Made by a program: the position numbers and the translations under genes. From Ciona intestinalis (lineage: Eukaryota > Chordata > Ascidiacea > Phlebobranchia > Cionidae): DNA of 64,000 nt. Shown piece by piece: positions 1 through 13,960 of this stretch; positions within the stretch are counted from its first letter, which is position 1, and each line of letters opens with the position of its first letter. Location of the stretch: contig NC_020169.2 of assembly GCF_000224145.3 (NCBI RefSeq), positions 1,463,479 through 1,527,478 of the forward strand. The letters are read 5' to 3'. The notes beneath the pieces were generated by a model, which saw nothing but the letters and a program-made list of their open reading frames with translations, did no database searches and was not told where the DNA came from.

Positions 1-3000
1 ATTCTGAGATCTTTACATTTTGTAAACTTTGCACAAGTTCTTCCATGTTGCCAAGGAACTTCGGGTCGGAGATGCTTTTAGTTCGACGAACAAGTTTCTT
101 CCGCTTGTGTTTGTGTTTCTTAATCAAGCTCTCATGGCCCTCAAGCCTTTTGGTTTGTTCAGACAGTTGCTCTAGCCCGCCGTGCTCCTTAATTGCATGG
201 AAAGATGGCATAACTGAGGAAACACTAGAGCCAAACACAGCCGATGCTGCAGAGGTGGATATTCCATTTGACGAAGACTTCTTCCGAGATTTTTCGCAGG
301 TCTGCTTTGTAACATCAGCATCTGAAGAGCTGTCTCCAGCATCATATGCCTGATCTTCATCCAGACCTGATAAACTTGAGACGCTTCTATCTCTCTTTGA
401 TGTGCTAGCAGAGTTATTTGATGTTACAGATGGACTTGAATCTTTGTGTTTAGATAGAGAAGCAGCTGATTTGGGCATGTGAGTCTTAGCGCTTGTCCTG
501 GGTAACTGTGGAGTGGAGGACAAATGTTCTGAACTGTTGTTTATCTCGGTAGTTGTGAAAACAGAATCTGACGCCTCTCTTGATCGTTTGTGCTTGTGCT
601 TTGATTTCTTCTTCTTCTCTTTGTTTCTTTTTCTCTTTCCATCCTCATCTCTTTCTCTTTTGTGTTTCTTTTTTTTCTTTTTCCTCTTTATCTTTTGAAC
701 ATGAGTTGGAGATGGTAGCTCCAATTCTGATAACTCGGTGGCTTTCTCACTTGATAGAGAAATAGGCTTGAGGGTGCTGGACTCACTTGAAAACTGAGAA
801 GTACTGCTTGTACTGGTTTTCTCAGCAGTAGGTAGTTTATGTTCTGCTTTACTAGAATCTACCTTATAACTAGCAGATTGGGTAGTTGGCTTCACAGTGG
901 TAAGAGGTTCATTTTTGCTTTCTGTTTTACTATGCGGTTTCACTGATCTATTAGATTTTTCCAATTTAGGTTTCTGGACTGATTTGGATACCTTTGATTT
1001 GGAATTCACACCACGCTGCGATTGCTCCATTGCTCTGTATAGAATAGAGTCAGAGATCTTGTATTGCTTGGCAAGCTCGGAGAAAGTGTACACACCGTGT
1101 TCATTCATGCCATCTGCAGATTTATTCAGCTCTTTAGTGGAAGCAGGAGCACACTCACCTCCAAAGACTTTGCTGGAGCGAGACTTCTTTTTCTCAGCAG
1201 AAGATCCGGTTGATGCTTGTTTCCTTGTCCTCACGCCGACAGCCTTGAAAGCTCCGACTGCATCTTTTGCACTGGGAGTTTTGGTCTGAATTGAACTTTT
1301 CTTGGATATTTCCGACAACATTGTTAAAAAAGCTTCGGCTCTCTCTTTGCTCCGTCGGCTTTCTTTAGGTTTGTTGGCAATCTCCTGTATAAATCCTTTG
1401 TCATTTATGGTGTACAAGGAAACAAGATTAGATCCTGTTGGTGGAACTACAGGTGCTTTAGGTGTGTTTGTATCGGCTTTCTTTTGTGCCGCTTGCAAGG
1501 CTTCTGCTTTTAGTTTTAAATTCTGCTCAGTCATTTTTTTCGAGGGTCTACCTCTTTTTGGAATACGGTCCCTTTCTGATAACATGGGTGGTAGTTTTGG
1601 GCCTTGCACAGCAGTGACAGTTTGCCACCTTCGTACACCAATATTTCCTCCCTGGTTCGCAGATAAATTGTTGTTCGAGTTCTCACCATCATTATGATTG
1701 GTGGTTGGTTGAATGTCCGAAGGTTTAATAACTTCATTTGACTTTCCAGTTGAACCACTGCTTTTGATGGCACCATTCTCTTGTAAAAAAGCATTCTGTT
1801 GCAGAGATGAATTTTCTCTTGTGGAATCTGGAGTCATTTGCGATTTTAGTCGCACTTTCGATCGTTTTTTCTCGCTGTGTTTATGTTTTCGAAAGTCTTT
1901 CCGGTGTCCTTCTTGCAATCGGTTATTTTTAGCAATTATATTTGCATTGTTGGTGGGATCAGCAGTTGCTTTAGGAATCAAACCACGATAAGCAGTTGGA
2001 TACTGTTCGGATTGTGAGCTCTGTATTTGCTCACTTGCACCATTCACCATCTTATCCCAGGAGTCATTGGTTCTGTGATGTTTTCGATGAGGATGATTGC
2101 TGCCGCCGTGAGAGTCATGTCCACTGTAGTTTTCAGTGCTCATAGTTCCCAGCTGCTCAATTCGATCATGAGCCTCATACTCTCCAGAATCACTTTGCAT
2201 TTGCTTTGCTTTTAGTCGTTTTTTATGCAGCCGACGTTTTCTCCTCTCTTCCTTACGAACTGACCAAGAGTCTTTGCTCTCATTAGCCATTCTTTCTTTT
2301 TTCTTTGCCGCATTCGATGCTTCAGTAATGGACGTATGTGGTTTAGTATGTGTCCAACTTGCTTGTAAGATTTTATTCGAACCCCCGTTGCTTTGAGGAT
2401 AATTCTTATTTTGAGAACTTTTCGACGCAGACTGTGCAGAAGAAGTCACATTTTCAGGAACAGGAGAATCTCCAGTTTCTTGATCAATTTCTACCACATT
2501 TTCAGCAACGGGAATCAAATTTGCCGCCGCATCAATGGAAGTATCTCCGACTAACTGCTGGAACTCCGGATCTTCATCTTGCTGCTCAACGTTTGAAAAT
2601 GAGGATCCACTGCAAGGTATCTGCACCTGCTTCTGAGGATTTCCAACATCCACTTCCTGGGGACTTGGTGACTCTTCATGGCTCCCGCTGCTTACGCTGC
2701 TACTGCAGGTTTTCTCTGCATCTGAGGGGATTGGAGTGCTCGTAAGTTTCTTCTCTCCTGTCCGATCCTCCACTAAGCTCTCCTCGCTACCACTCTCATG
2801 TCTGGAGGACTTTCTGACAGTGGAAGAGTGACGAAGAGCACCAACTGTACCATTGTTATTATAAGCATCATAATCCACAACTTGTTGGTTGACGTTCTGT
2901 GTAAGTGAAACTTTGTTCATTGTGTTATAATTTGAATTCTGATGATAAGCATTGATCTGTAAAATAAAGAGAGCACCGATTAGAACCAAAACTAAAATAC

Positions 3001-4452
3001 GTAACTCAAGCAAAGCTCTTAACTGCTTGCACTTATACACAATGCCTGCATCTCTGTAAACAATATTCTCTTTTTCTCACACTGTCGCCATGTCATATTC
3101 TGTTCTGTAACTTCCTGCTGCTTTGTTCTGTTAAGACTTCAATAAAAGCAATGTACATCATATCCTATAAAACGCGTAATATGAAACATGAATAAAACCT
3201 TCATTCACTCACCCCATATGCTGAAGACATGACTGGCATTTCTTGGCTTCTTGAAACAGATAGGTTATCCGGTCTGAGCAAAGCTGAGTTAAGTTCTTGC
3301 ATGGGGAGGGAATTTTGCAGCAAATGGTTTATCTGGTTGGTTCTATGTAGGTTAAACTGCTGTTGTGGAACAAACCCTGTGTTCCCTATCACACCTTGCA
3401 AGTAGCTTTGGTCTAATCCAGTGTTAGGGTAGACAGGGATAGTAGCTTGGTTCATTTCTGGTGTTGGGTAGTGAAGACTCGAGGTGGCGTATACTTCAGA
3501 TAAATTCATTGTGTTTCCTGCAGCATCCATGTTCCAGTTTTGAAGGGGAAAGTTTTGCGAAGAATCAATCTGGATTGGAGGCGGATGTAGAGGAGCCTGA
3601 AGAAACTCTCCTCCGGATGCAGGAACACTTATGTTGGACATCGGATGACCAGTGTTTTGTGGCATGCTTGTGGAGGGTGGAAAGTTATCGGACTGTTGTT
3701 GGTTGTTATTTATATCGTTGATTGTTTTACAAATGTTGGAGTGATCAATGAAGTCTTCCTTACTGTTGTTATTGTTGTTAAGCTGGTAACCGGAAACACT
3801 TGGACCTGAAATGTAATTACTTTTTAAAATAAAAACAATCTTATGTAAAATAAAAAAGATTGGGTAAATAATTCACTAAACACAGGAGTTAAAAATAGTT
3901 TTATTTTATTATAACTGGTCAGCAATACTGTGTAAGTACCTGACGTTGTTTGAACAGATCTGTTAGCTGATCCACTACCAGTACCAGCACAAGAACAGCC
4001 GGTACTTAATGTGGTTTTGTCTGGTGATACTGGAAAGTCGACAAGGTGGTTATCCTGTTGAGAAAGTTAACTTGAGTCACACATGTGGGTGAAACAAATC
4101 ATAAGGAGTTACTTTTTAAATTTTACCTTTGCGCACATAATAATTATTGAGAAACAGTCTTTTAACTAAATAAAAAATATGTTTAATAGAACTTACTATC
4201 TTTTTAAAAATTAAACATACTTACCAATAAACCACCTTGAAGTACAGGATCTATGTTTTGTATGTTCTGAACAATATTTTCAGCAATATTTGCTGTGACG
4301 ACAATATTGGAAGGTGCGGTTAAAATTCCGCTCTGTGTGGACGCGCCCTGTAGCTCTGCACTCTGGTTAATAAAGTTGTAGAGAAATGTAAAAAGGTCTC
4401 CACCCCTTGAGGAATCGTGTATAGCTTCACCACTGCCCGATTGCTGGTCCAT
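1..4452 (-). CDS. Large Lys/Ser-rich nuclear-type protein with AT-hook-like motif, 5' part (3' end outside window)
   Basis: I do not recognise this gene with confidence. Four coding exons read in frame on the minus strand: 4452-4225, 4054-3940, 3805-3213 and 2956 to beyond position 1, giving about 1297 residues before the window ends. The start is the ATG at 4452 (MDQQSGSGEAIHDSS). The first 310 residues are Asn/Gln/Ser-rich. The large exon is Ser/Lys-rich low-complexity sequence with an AT-hook-like KRGRPSKK near residue 780, a block of Lys/Arg/His runs near residues 1065-1095, and another (KKHKHKRKKL) near the left edge. Basic tracts plus an AT-hook suggest a nuclear chromatin or transcription factor. 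An ASH1-type methyltransferase N-terminus is one guess, but no catalytic domain is visible. The exon count and protein length beyond the edge are unknown. Confidence 0.75.
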
Positions 4453-7400
4453 AGCACATCAGGTCGCATTCGCAGGCAAGCTAACCTCACTCTCCCTGCT
4501 ACAAGTGGCTGTAACAAACACAGATAGTAAGCTAACAGTTTCCTCTTGGAACTTGGTTACAGTTTCCTGTTGGAAAATTTGTTCTATATGAGGTTTTACA
4601 GAGAGGCATAGCAGGGTATTGGGTAAAGGTCGAATTTAGTGTTACCTAATTAAACATAGTATTGTAATATTCCAAATACCTGATGTTGGATCCATGTTAC
4701 AACATTATTCCATTGGTAGTGAGTGTCTTGTGCTAAGCTAATATCAGTTTTATATCACTTTCTTAACACCTTGTCATAAAAAAACAAACTATTAGTTTAA
4801 TATTGAAGTATTCAGTAAGTAGGCATGTGCATACAATACAAAACACTATGTTCAGTTATGTAAGTGAACTTAACCACTTCTGTCTGACACTGAACTCTGC
4901 CAATATCACGTTCCACTAAACTCAGCTTGGCACATTAATGTTAACAAAGGGATTAAATAACAGACAGGCAAATCCCACTATTGCATTGAGTTTGGGAGAA
5001 AGCAAAGAGCATTGCGCTAATTCAAATCCCATTAAACAGTAGACACTTCTGGGCACATTTGACGCACACGGCTGACGTCAGCAAATTGACAAGCATTGCT
5101 ACGTTGCTGACCGTCGTTCTATGAATTGCGTACTGTTGGGAATAGTTGGTAGTAAATAAGCGACACACATTCTCTGACTTTGTATAAGGAGGAGTACAAC
5201 GTGTTAAGAGCAACGTATTGTACAAACACGCAACAGTAGTGGTTTTTAATAAGTTCAGAATGCATTAACATATCAGCGTTCGATGACATACGCACTCATG
5301 TTGTACATTTTTCAATGTGCTTAATATTATGTTGGGAGTGCAAGTAGACTCAGAGAGACAATAAATCCATCGGCAGATTTGGCGAAATGAAAACATCACA
5401 AACACGTCACCGCGGGGGTGCTGAGACTACAAGCGAGAACATGTCCGTCGGTCATCGATCAATAAAACGGCGGCGTTTTAGACCCGAGAGCTACTCAGTG
5501 GAAGGGGGTCTAGTGGTCTGGTAAATGCCACCGTAGTCGGGTTTCTGATAAACAAACTTAACGCGGAGTTGTTATTAAACCCGGGCGACCGCGCACGAAA
5601 AGTAAATGCGGTTTATAACTGCACGGTTAAGTTCGCGTGCATTGAATGTCCCGACGAGCTAAAACGTTTTCGTAGGGCCATAAAAGTACCGATCCGCTGC
5701 GTGAATTAGTTGTAACACGCCCACCCTAGCCTATATCATTAATCCGGCCAAGCGCGCAATCTCCATGGCCTGCCAACCGCACGGTCTTTCAGACGAGCCC
5801 ACAAAACGAACTTTCTACTGTTAAAGGTGAAAAACAACAGCGTTACTGTGCGAACTTATGGTTGAAAGGGCGCGTAAACTTAACAGAAACAAACATATCG
5901 AACGTGATAACAAATTTCCAAGCACCTCGTTTTGGTCTAACAGCGTTGAAGATCAGAAAACAAAAACCACGCATATTTTGAAACATTTATTACCTTAATA
6001 ATAAAATTAATTACCAGCGTCTTAAAATAACAGCCTGTCATCTGGTAATAAACTCCGCTATTTCAAGTAGAAGTATTTAATACTTGAATACTGACATGCC
6101 AACATGGCTATACGGAAAATACGACAGGCAGTTCTTTCGAATCCCTTGTCGGTTTTAATTAAATCGATACTAACGACCAATGTTTTAAAGTGGTAGCATG
6201 TGGTCCGGTTTGCGGTCTTAGTAAGGCAGAAATTGATATTTATTTAAAATAAGAGTATTTAAAACTGGCTATTGGTGAATACCCGGTTTAAACAATACAA
6301 CCAATTTACACAGTTACTTTAAAAAAACGCTAGATATTTTTTAAAACCTACGAGATCACATTCATTCTGGTAATAAACTCCACCAAAATTTATTAAAATT
6401 TGACCTTCAAAATACCTATGCTTCCGCACACGACTTCCTTTACCTAGCTCACTCTATTATCAATCGGATTGGAGACTGCAGGCACACGTCACAGAGGGAA
6501 GCAGAAAACCATAAGCGTGACGACGGGCAGACGAGAAAGAATATACCTGAAACTTGGCGGTAAACAGTTGGCTTCCCATAACAGCGAGGCCCTTGATGTA
6601 AAAACGGCAAAACAAGAACGGCCCGCTGTGCCTAAGCGCGGATAAACGATGCCGCAGTAAGGTGCGAGGCTACGGACCACTGCACCTCTGTGGTCAGGTT
6701 TGAAACCCAAGTAAAGGTGCTTGTTTTGCTGGTCACTGCTCAGCGCGTTCAAGTGCACGGTTGCTTAATTGGACAGGTGCAAATGAGACACTACGTATCA
6801 AGCTTTTAACTATACACCTCATTCGCAAGATGAATCCGTATTAATCTTAAAATCACCCACAAATTAAGCAACGAACTCGAACTTAAAATTGAACCATGTG
6901 TGAGGTATCGGTTTCGGGGGGCGGAAATGTTGTTTGTTCGGTAGACTGGTGGACCCACACGGAAACCTGGTTTGACTACCGGCTTTGTTTATTGATTGTA
7001 CGGTTGCGTCCGTTAGTGATGATTAAACGGTTTAACCAGGGCGAAGGTGCGACAGAATGATGGATTCAGTCTAGTCATTTGCGAAGATAGCAAAAAGGCC
7101 AAGTGCGGTTAGTGAGCGCAGGCAACACATGAACTATAATTGGGGATCTTTGCCGCTTTTTAAATCGAAAGCGAACAGTTTAGCTAAAGAATCACTTATC
7201 GGGCGTTGAACTGGAATTGAGCGCCGCGTCTGTTAATAAACACGCTGTCAGCTGGTGATTCCTGGAGAATGTCTGGCACAGAAACCGCTAATAAGCGTAA
7301 GCTACCGGGACCAGTCGATTTCTCAGGACTATATTGCGAGGTAAACACGGTGAGGCGGTCACAGCGAGAACACCCTCGGGCGAAGGATAATAGAAGTGCA

Positions 7401-10400
7401 TCTCTCGATGATACAAACAAGACAAACCGTCTGTAACAACTGACTTCGGAGAAACATTAAAATGGCGATTTTTTCTAATTCTTTCAATGTCACGAATAAA
7501 CATCGGCTGGCAACGTTTCTGGAAAGAGCGGAAATACAAACGAGCTATTTATATTCGGTGGAATACACGGTATTTCAAAAAGCAATAGGAATGTGAATCA
7601 ACAATACCATTTCCTTGAAGCCGAATGCGCGCCCAAAAATAGAAAAGCGAAAGATTTAATCATGATTCAGTATTCGGATCGGCGCACCGAGGAGGCTCAT
7701 ATTGAATTGGTGGACCGCAAATTGCAGCTGAACTGAAATGTTCATATGAAATCAAGCAAAGGCGTGGGGGTGGAAAGTGCTTTGCCGCCTCCACAGTCTT
7801 AATGCATAATTCAGGAGTTTTAAAACTGTCCGGCTTGGATGTCCAACCCAATCGGGTTAGAAGAAAACACCCTTACATTATCCTCGTTTGCTGCAACTTA
7901 TAACAAGCAGCCAGTGTCCGAAATAACAAGGTCCGTGGTGAGAAAGTCACATTCGGAGATAAAAGTCTTGCGAATAAACGATCTCTATTTTGAGCTACAT
8001 CGATTATCGGAATTAGCCGATCTTGAAACCACGCACGTCACGTTTATATACATTTGCGATGTAGCTAAAATTGTGTGGCCTATATCAAGGACATAAATTT
8101 ACAGTACAGACGACCCCCGAAGGATCTTTCAGCTCTGTTAAATACGGTTTAGTGATTATGGTATTGGTATATCAAATCACACACTGGGTGATGGCATGCA
8201 TTATCCAAACACTTGGCAACTAAATCTCGAAGGCAATTAATCGATCACGATATCTGGCTGGGAATTTTTGCACCACTTCCTTAAAACGATCCGCTGGAAA
8301 CGACGTTCGCGTCCACTTGTGCTTGAAGTGAAATCAAATCGAATTTAACGTCACCACAAACACTTATTGGGGCCGATCGAACCGGTCTATTCCGGCCTTG
8401 GAACTATTTTTCCATTCGACCGTGGGAAAGCATCACCTAGAAGTTTGATGATCTTCATAACTCCCGGGAGAGCATAGCAACGCCACCTCACGCCTTAAAC
8501 GTTTTAACAAGTAAGTAAACTGTGATCCAGAGGTGACGTCACCACCTACCACCATCGCACGTTTAGATCGTATTTCGGATCGTGTACAAAGACGTTTGGA
8601 ACTGTATAAGGGTGAGTTAAACTGCTGCGAAATTACGGTATTCGGTGATTCAAAAGCATTATGTGACACTATATATGTAGTGTGCATGGTACGTACCGAC
8701 CATAGACTGCTGGTTTTAGTTGACGAGTGAGAACTCCTACCGACATGAATGACAGTGTAAACTAAACATTAAATAATATATTATATGACAAGAATCAAAG
8801 CATTCGACTTGTATTACACTTTAACGCTGTTATATTCACATACCTTACACCTAAATTGAACGAAGTGACATCGACATTACATGCGAAAAACCAACTTAGA
8901 AGTAAGAAAGTAATATTGGATCTGAACGGATAATATATTACTTACTACTTAGGTAAGAATTTCAGGTTATCATAATTTGCGATTTTTCACGGGGCGATTT
9001 GGCCAGTACGCAACATCCACATAGAAATTATTTGCGCAGACAGAACAGGACAGACCGCATGTAGCCATAGGCTATTTGCACTCACGACACGAATTTTGCA
9101 TTAAGAAGTATTGGCTTACCGGTATGGGTGGTTTAACGTTCGCTTATTGAAAATAATGGGAATGTGTTGTCGTACCTCGCATACATACAACCTCTTTACT
9201 AGAATGGACAATCTGTCACTGGACACGATCACTCAACGATAAATAGATTTTTGATCGATGGGTCTTAATGAAATTTTGCACTATTGTGTTGGGCCAATAA
9301 AATGTTTAAGTTATGAACTCGCTGTCGGTAGCGCAAACGAGAAGGCAGTGGCTTAACGGTTCGGAGGGTAGCGCTAAACAAATACATTCCGCCCGAGACT
9401 GTTTTTATAGGACTAGCTATGCCTGAGTATGCTATTGATTAAACTCGAGATTCGACCGTCCTTGCCTGGTCTCTAAGGCACTGTACGTGGCGGGAAACTG
9501 AGCGTAAGTATTTCCCAACTCGTATAATGTAGGCTAAGCATACAATGCACGAAATCTAGAGTTAGATAACGGAATTGCGAACCGAGATGAGCTTTTTTTA
9601 ACTATGGGAGAACAAATAGATTTCTGTCGGCTTCAGTTCGTGGGCTGCCGTGTAGGACTAAGGCAAACACTTCTAACAGACTACGTAATGAACTAACTGA
9701 GGCGGATGATCTGCGCTAAAATGAACCTGGAAGGCGAACGACTGCGCTGGGTGGAGTAAACAGACGACGAGAGGTGGAAAAACGACTCGAGCGCGAGTTT
9801 TTCGCCTGGCGAAGCAGAAAGCGGTTCAATCCCGCGAGAGAAACAGCGCACTTGACGTTCGCTTAGTTAATAGTGCGACTCGTGAAAAGGCGGGATGCCG
9901 CTTATTCCGTTGCTGATTCAAACGAACACGCCACTTGCGGTTTTAATTCCACCCGTGCCTTTGTTCCTAGAAAGATCGATGTGACATGAGAGCTGTAAAA
10001 CGAAATGTTTAAATGACTTAAAAACCAACGGACGAAACATTTCGCTCATAATATGCAACGGTATGTTGGAACTACCATACGAAAGATTTATCGAGAAATC
10101 TAGTCAACAACAAATCGCTCTTTTAAAAGGCGGGTTTTCTACTAAAGAGAAATTTCGGCGGGAAGTGGACCTCTCTAGGTTAGATGTGATAAGAAAAATC
10201 TTGGCAGGTGGCAACCGCTAGCGTCGGTGCCAAGGAACACAGGGTACTCTCGCTATATACTGTACTTAAAACAGCCGCATCAAACCGGGTGGTATTTGTG
10301 TTGGTTTGAAGCAGAACGAGCTCTGGTTGACCAGGCGCTGCAGAAAGCGAAGAAAAAATTATTAAATATTTATCATATATGCGAAAATGAGCGCGTGTCA

Positions 10401-11260
10401 ACTTGTAATTTTAACGTTCCATTCGCACCTTACTGCTGGTTCGATGCGAACACAGAAACAAAGAAACCATCTGGCCAATGCAGGCAGTTGAATGCCTGCG
10501 TTCATTCTTCCGTATCTGTCTGAAAAATGGGTCCTGATATTACGGACCGTTCACCACGGCCACTGAAAAGCACGCCACGACACTCACGGAAGTTAAAAAT
10601 GGCGACTTGCCGAACCAGCACACACGCGGCATAACTCGCCTCTGACATCACATGTGAATTCATGCGGATCGACGACCAAAGTTGGAACACTTTGAAACCA
10701 ACTCGCTTTATCTTTATTCATGCTGAACAGCGCAATTTCGACTTACCCGCTTTCGGTTTCTGACTGAGCTTAGAACGAATATAAAAGATGAACTTTTGTT
10801 CTCGAATACTGTTTTTATATACGAATACTGTTTTGCTTTGCACTAAACGTTTGGTTCGGCGGAAAATCGAAAAGAGATCGAAGAGCTCGGCGTGCGGATC
10901 ACCGACAGACGAATCATAAATATTCATGACGTTAGCCGTTCGTCAAGTGCGCTCTGTTTACTTCGTCCTGCTCCATCACGTGACTCGTCTACGTCTATGG
11001 CGACTCGGGACAAACAAGGAACAGCTATCTCCTGTACGAGTTGATCAATAAATACGGCAGTGACCGGTCGCTCAAATTATGGTCTCTGTAAACCGTGTTG
11101 CGGCGGTCATGGCAAAATTACACAGCGTCCTGTACATGGTTATGTTTACCGCGATCGCATAATAAAACGGGTGAGCGGAGCGGATTATTTTCGCCAAAAC
11201 AACAGTGGACTATTTATACGTGACAGGATTAGGAATGACGTCAAAACATTTGACACTCCT
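4453..11260. other. Gene-free, CpG-rich, transposon-poor region
   Basis: No open frame here looks like a conserved exon: the frames are short (at most 98 residues), resemble no family I know and lack convincing splice partners. From about 5.3 kb the base composition is visibly richer in G+C and in undepleted CpG than the AT-rich flanks. I find no copy of the MITE or SINE families that occur repeatedly elsewhere in the window. CRE-type palindromes TGACGTCA occur near 5073 and 8533. The part next to 4452 should hold the promoter and 5' untranslated region of the gene to the left. The rest could be a distal regulatory domain or contain non-coding exons; this is inference. Confidence 0.5.
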
Positions 11261-13960
11261 TAACATGATATGGATAGACATAAAACAGCATTGTGTACAA
11301 GTGAATAGACATGTGGTATTTATAGGTTAAATTTAAATAATAATTTAACAATACAGGTTTAATGGCAAATACTATCACATATTTAACCAAGTATATATAT
11401 GTTATATGTATACATTCTTTCTTTCAGTAATCTATGAGAATGAGAAATTATACAATTTTAGTAAAACCAAACTCTACACTCTAGTATTATATGAGCTGTT
11501 ACATATATAATACTTAACTTGGTTAACATAATCCATTTTAAAGTATATACTTATAAAACAAAACAACAGAATGTAAGTATCCAGCCTAGCAAGTTAAAAA
11601 CTACAAGTTTTAATGAATAAAAGGAACTAGCCGTTTTTAAAAACAAAAACCATCAAAGCTGTTCCACTTGTTATATTGAAACTGAACCAAACATTTGTAA
11701 GCAAAATTTATGTAAACGAAATGATACATACATTAGTTAGGCAATAAGTATATGTATATATAAGTTTTGTGGAGATAGTATAACATGTATATGTGGCACA
11801 AATGGTGCAAAAGTATGTAATTAAGGAAGGTTGTACCAGATCCTGTATCTGAGTTTATTTGACAGCGCACAATGCTTGTTACACTACCTCATACTTGCCG
11901 AGTATTATCAAGGTTACTGAGTAAATATTTAACTGACTGTTTTCAATGCCACCGACTTGATAAATCATTAAAAAAGGTTTTGTGCCGAGACAAGTAATAC
12001 CGCATAATAAACCTTTCAGACATAAATGAAAATGTGATTTCAAATAAAAGACATAAAAGCTTTACAACCAAGAGCATTGATGATAGAATGAGTCATGTAC
12101 AGGGTGTTAGCATTGACCTTCTTATCACTATTGATGCACATAAAGGGAGGCACTATGTCTGATAATATAAGGCTGATACTGTGTTGGAGTGCATATACTT
12201 ATACAGTAGATAATTTTATACTATTACACCCATCTATATTCGTTCCGAAGTGTTTTCAATAGTCAGATCCACAAGCCTTAACATGACTTACATTACACAC
12301 TGGAAAATGTTTATTTAATGTCTGATGAACTAATGGTATTGTAATACGTATACACTATGTCAAAAATTGTAGCTAAAGCAACATTGTGAAATGAAAATAA
12401 TTTCAATTCTTTAACAGTGCTGCTATACCATATGTAATTTGTTTAAAATTGACACACATTCTAAACCTGTCAATTTTACACTTAAAAATCAGAATATCTT
12501 TGGATTGACTAAATAGCGAAAAGTCCCTGATAGTGAAAAATGTATATATATGTCATTAAAGCCCAATTTTTATGTTTTTAAAGAAAATTTTTAGTATTAA
12601 TACAGAAACAATAGTCTCCTGCAAGATAAAATATGTCACATATTATAGATAGTGTTGGTTTACCAAAAGCAAGTGTACAGTTATGATACTTATTAACTAT
12701 AGGTAAATAACATTTGTAACTTAAATATTTAAAATATTGACAATGACCCTTTTATATATGTATCCGCTATCTAGTATAAACACTTTTTATACAAATAAAG
12801 AATTGTTAAGGCTACACCTTATTAACTTTATGAGCTTTCTATTTATAAAAGCTGTTATCTAAAATTCAAAGTAGAAAAAGTTTAAACGCAAAAAAAGTTG
12901 CTTTGAACTAAAAAGAACAGCACTTACTGTTACTGAAATACCTTAGTTTTGACGTTGCTAGTTTAGTGGGTCAGTAGTCTAATTTTTAAAGTATGATTGA
13001 GCTATTGCAATGGCAATAGTTGCAGCAATGGACGTACGCTGCATTTTTATTAGCTTTGACAAGTAAACAACCCTACTACGTTCTGTTTGTGCAATGAATG
13101 AACTTTATCACTGAATTGCAAAATGCGCAATTTGTTTTTACTAAGGCCATAGAAATACTATAATAAAAAAGTTTTTTTAAAGAGTTTTTTTTTTAATTTT
13201 AAAGCATTGCAAAAACAAAAACACTTAATCACATTTTTGTATATCGAATTAAAGTAAACGAATATTTTTTGTATTTGTGCTCCATCGTCGTCCGTTCTTA
13301 TACAGCTGACAAAAGTAATGGGGTTTAATTGACATATCGGTAACATTATGGCTTGGCGTGACTGGTATAACACAAATATCATTTTACCAAAGAGATTAAA
13401 ACCAATCACTTTGATTTTAAACACCATAGGCGGATGCGATGAGTTTATATTTCATACACAACGAGCTACCAAACTGTGGGTTTCATATCAAACGAGTTCA
13501 AGACTGCGCCTGTCGAGCTACCATGCATGAAAACTGTTCAAATATAAGTCTTTTTATGTACGCCTCCGGACCACCAACTTGTGACCGATTACATGTGGTT
13601 CCTTGCCCTTGAAGCCACCACCCTCTTTAACCAATGAAATCAAAGTTAGTTTCAAACTTTCTATCCGCCAGTTACAAGGTAACCGCGCTAAACACATTGC
13701 CTTTTATTTCTAATCCATGCGGTTTGTCGTACCCTGGTCATACTTATCTTTCGATTGACCAAGGCGAGCCCATCCGATGTATAGACAACATTACACTATT
13801 CAGCTCATCAGAAACCTAGCGGATAATTTGCAGCTATAGGAGGCCTTTACCGACAGACACTACAGCTTTTGAATCTGGCAATTAGTGTCGTGCAGAACAG
13901 TAACAGTATTACATACGGATGTGCTGTATTAAATCACTAATTTTTATTTTTTTATTCGTT
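11261..13960. other. AT-rich intergenic region
   Basis: At about 11.26 kb the composition changes sharply to AT-rich sequence with many short homopolymer runs and TATA-like stretches. I see no coding exon, no recognisable RNA gene and no clear MITE or SINE copy. The right-hand end, just below 13961, holds the 3' untranslated region of the aminotransferase gene: a minus-strand AATAAA lies within about 15 bases of its stop. Confidence 0.5.

Noticed and set aside
600-700. Pyrimidine-rich CTTCTT/TTTCTTTTT tract that looks like a simple repeat
   Set aside because: It is the reverse complement of a Lys/Arg-rich coding segment of the left-edge gene.
9776-9810. Hairpin AAAAACGACTCG/CGCGAGTTTTT resembling a histone-type 3' stem-loop
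   Set aside because: Loop and flanks do not fit the histone stem-loop consensus, and no histone gene is adjacent.
10227-10523. 98-residue open frame in the CpG-rich desert
   Set aside because: No family resemblance and no splice partners. Other short frames here (7839-8096, 11060-11263) were dropped for the same reason.
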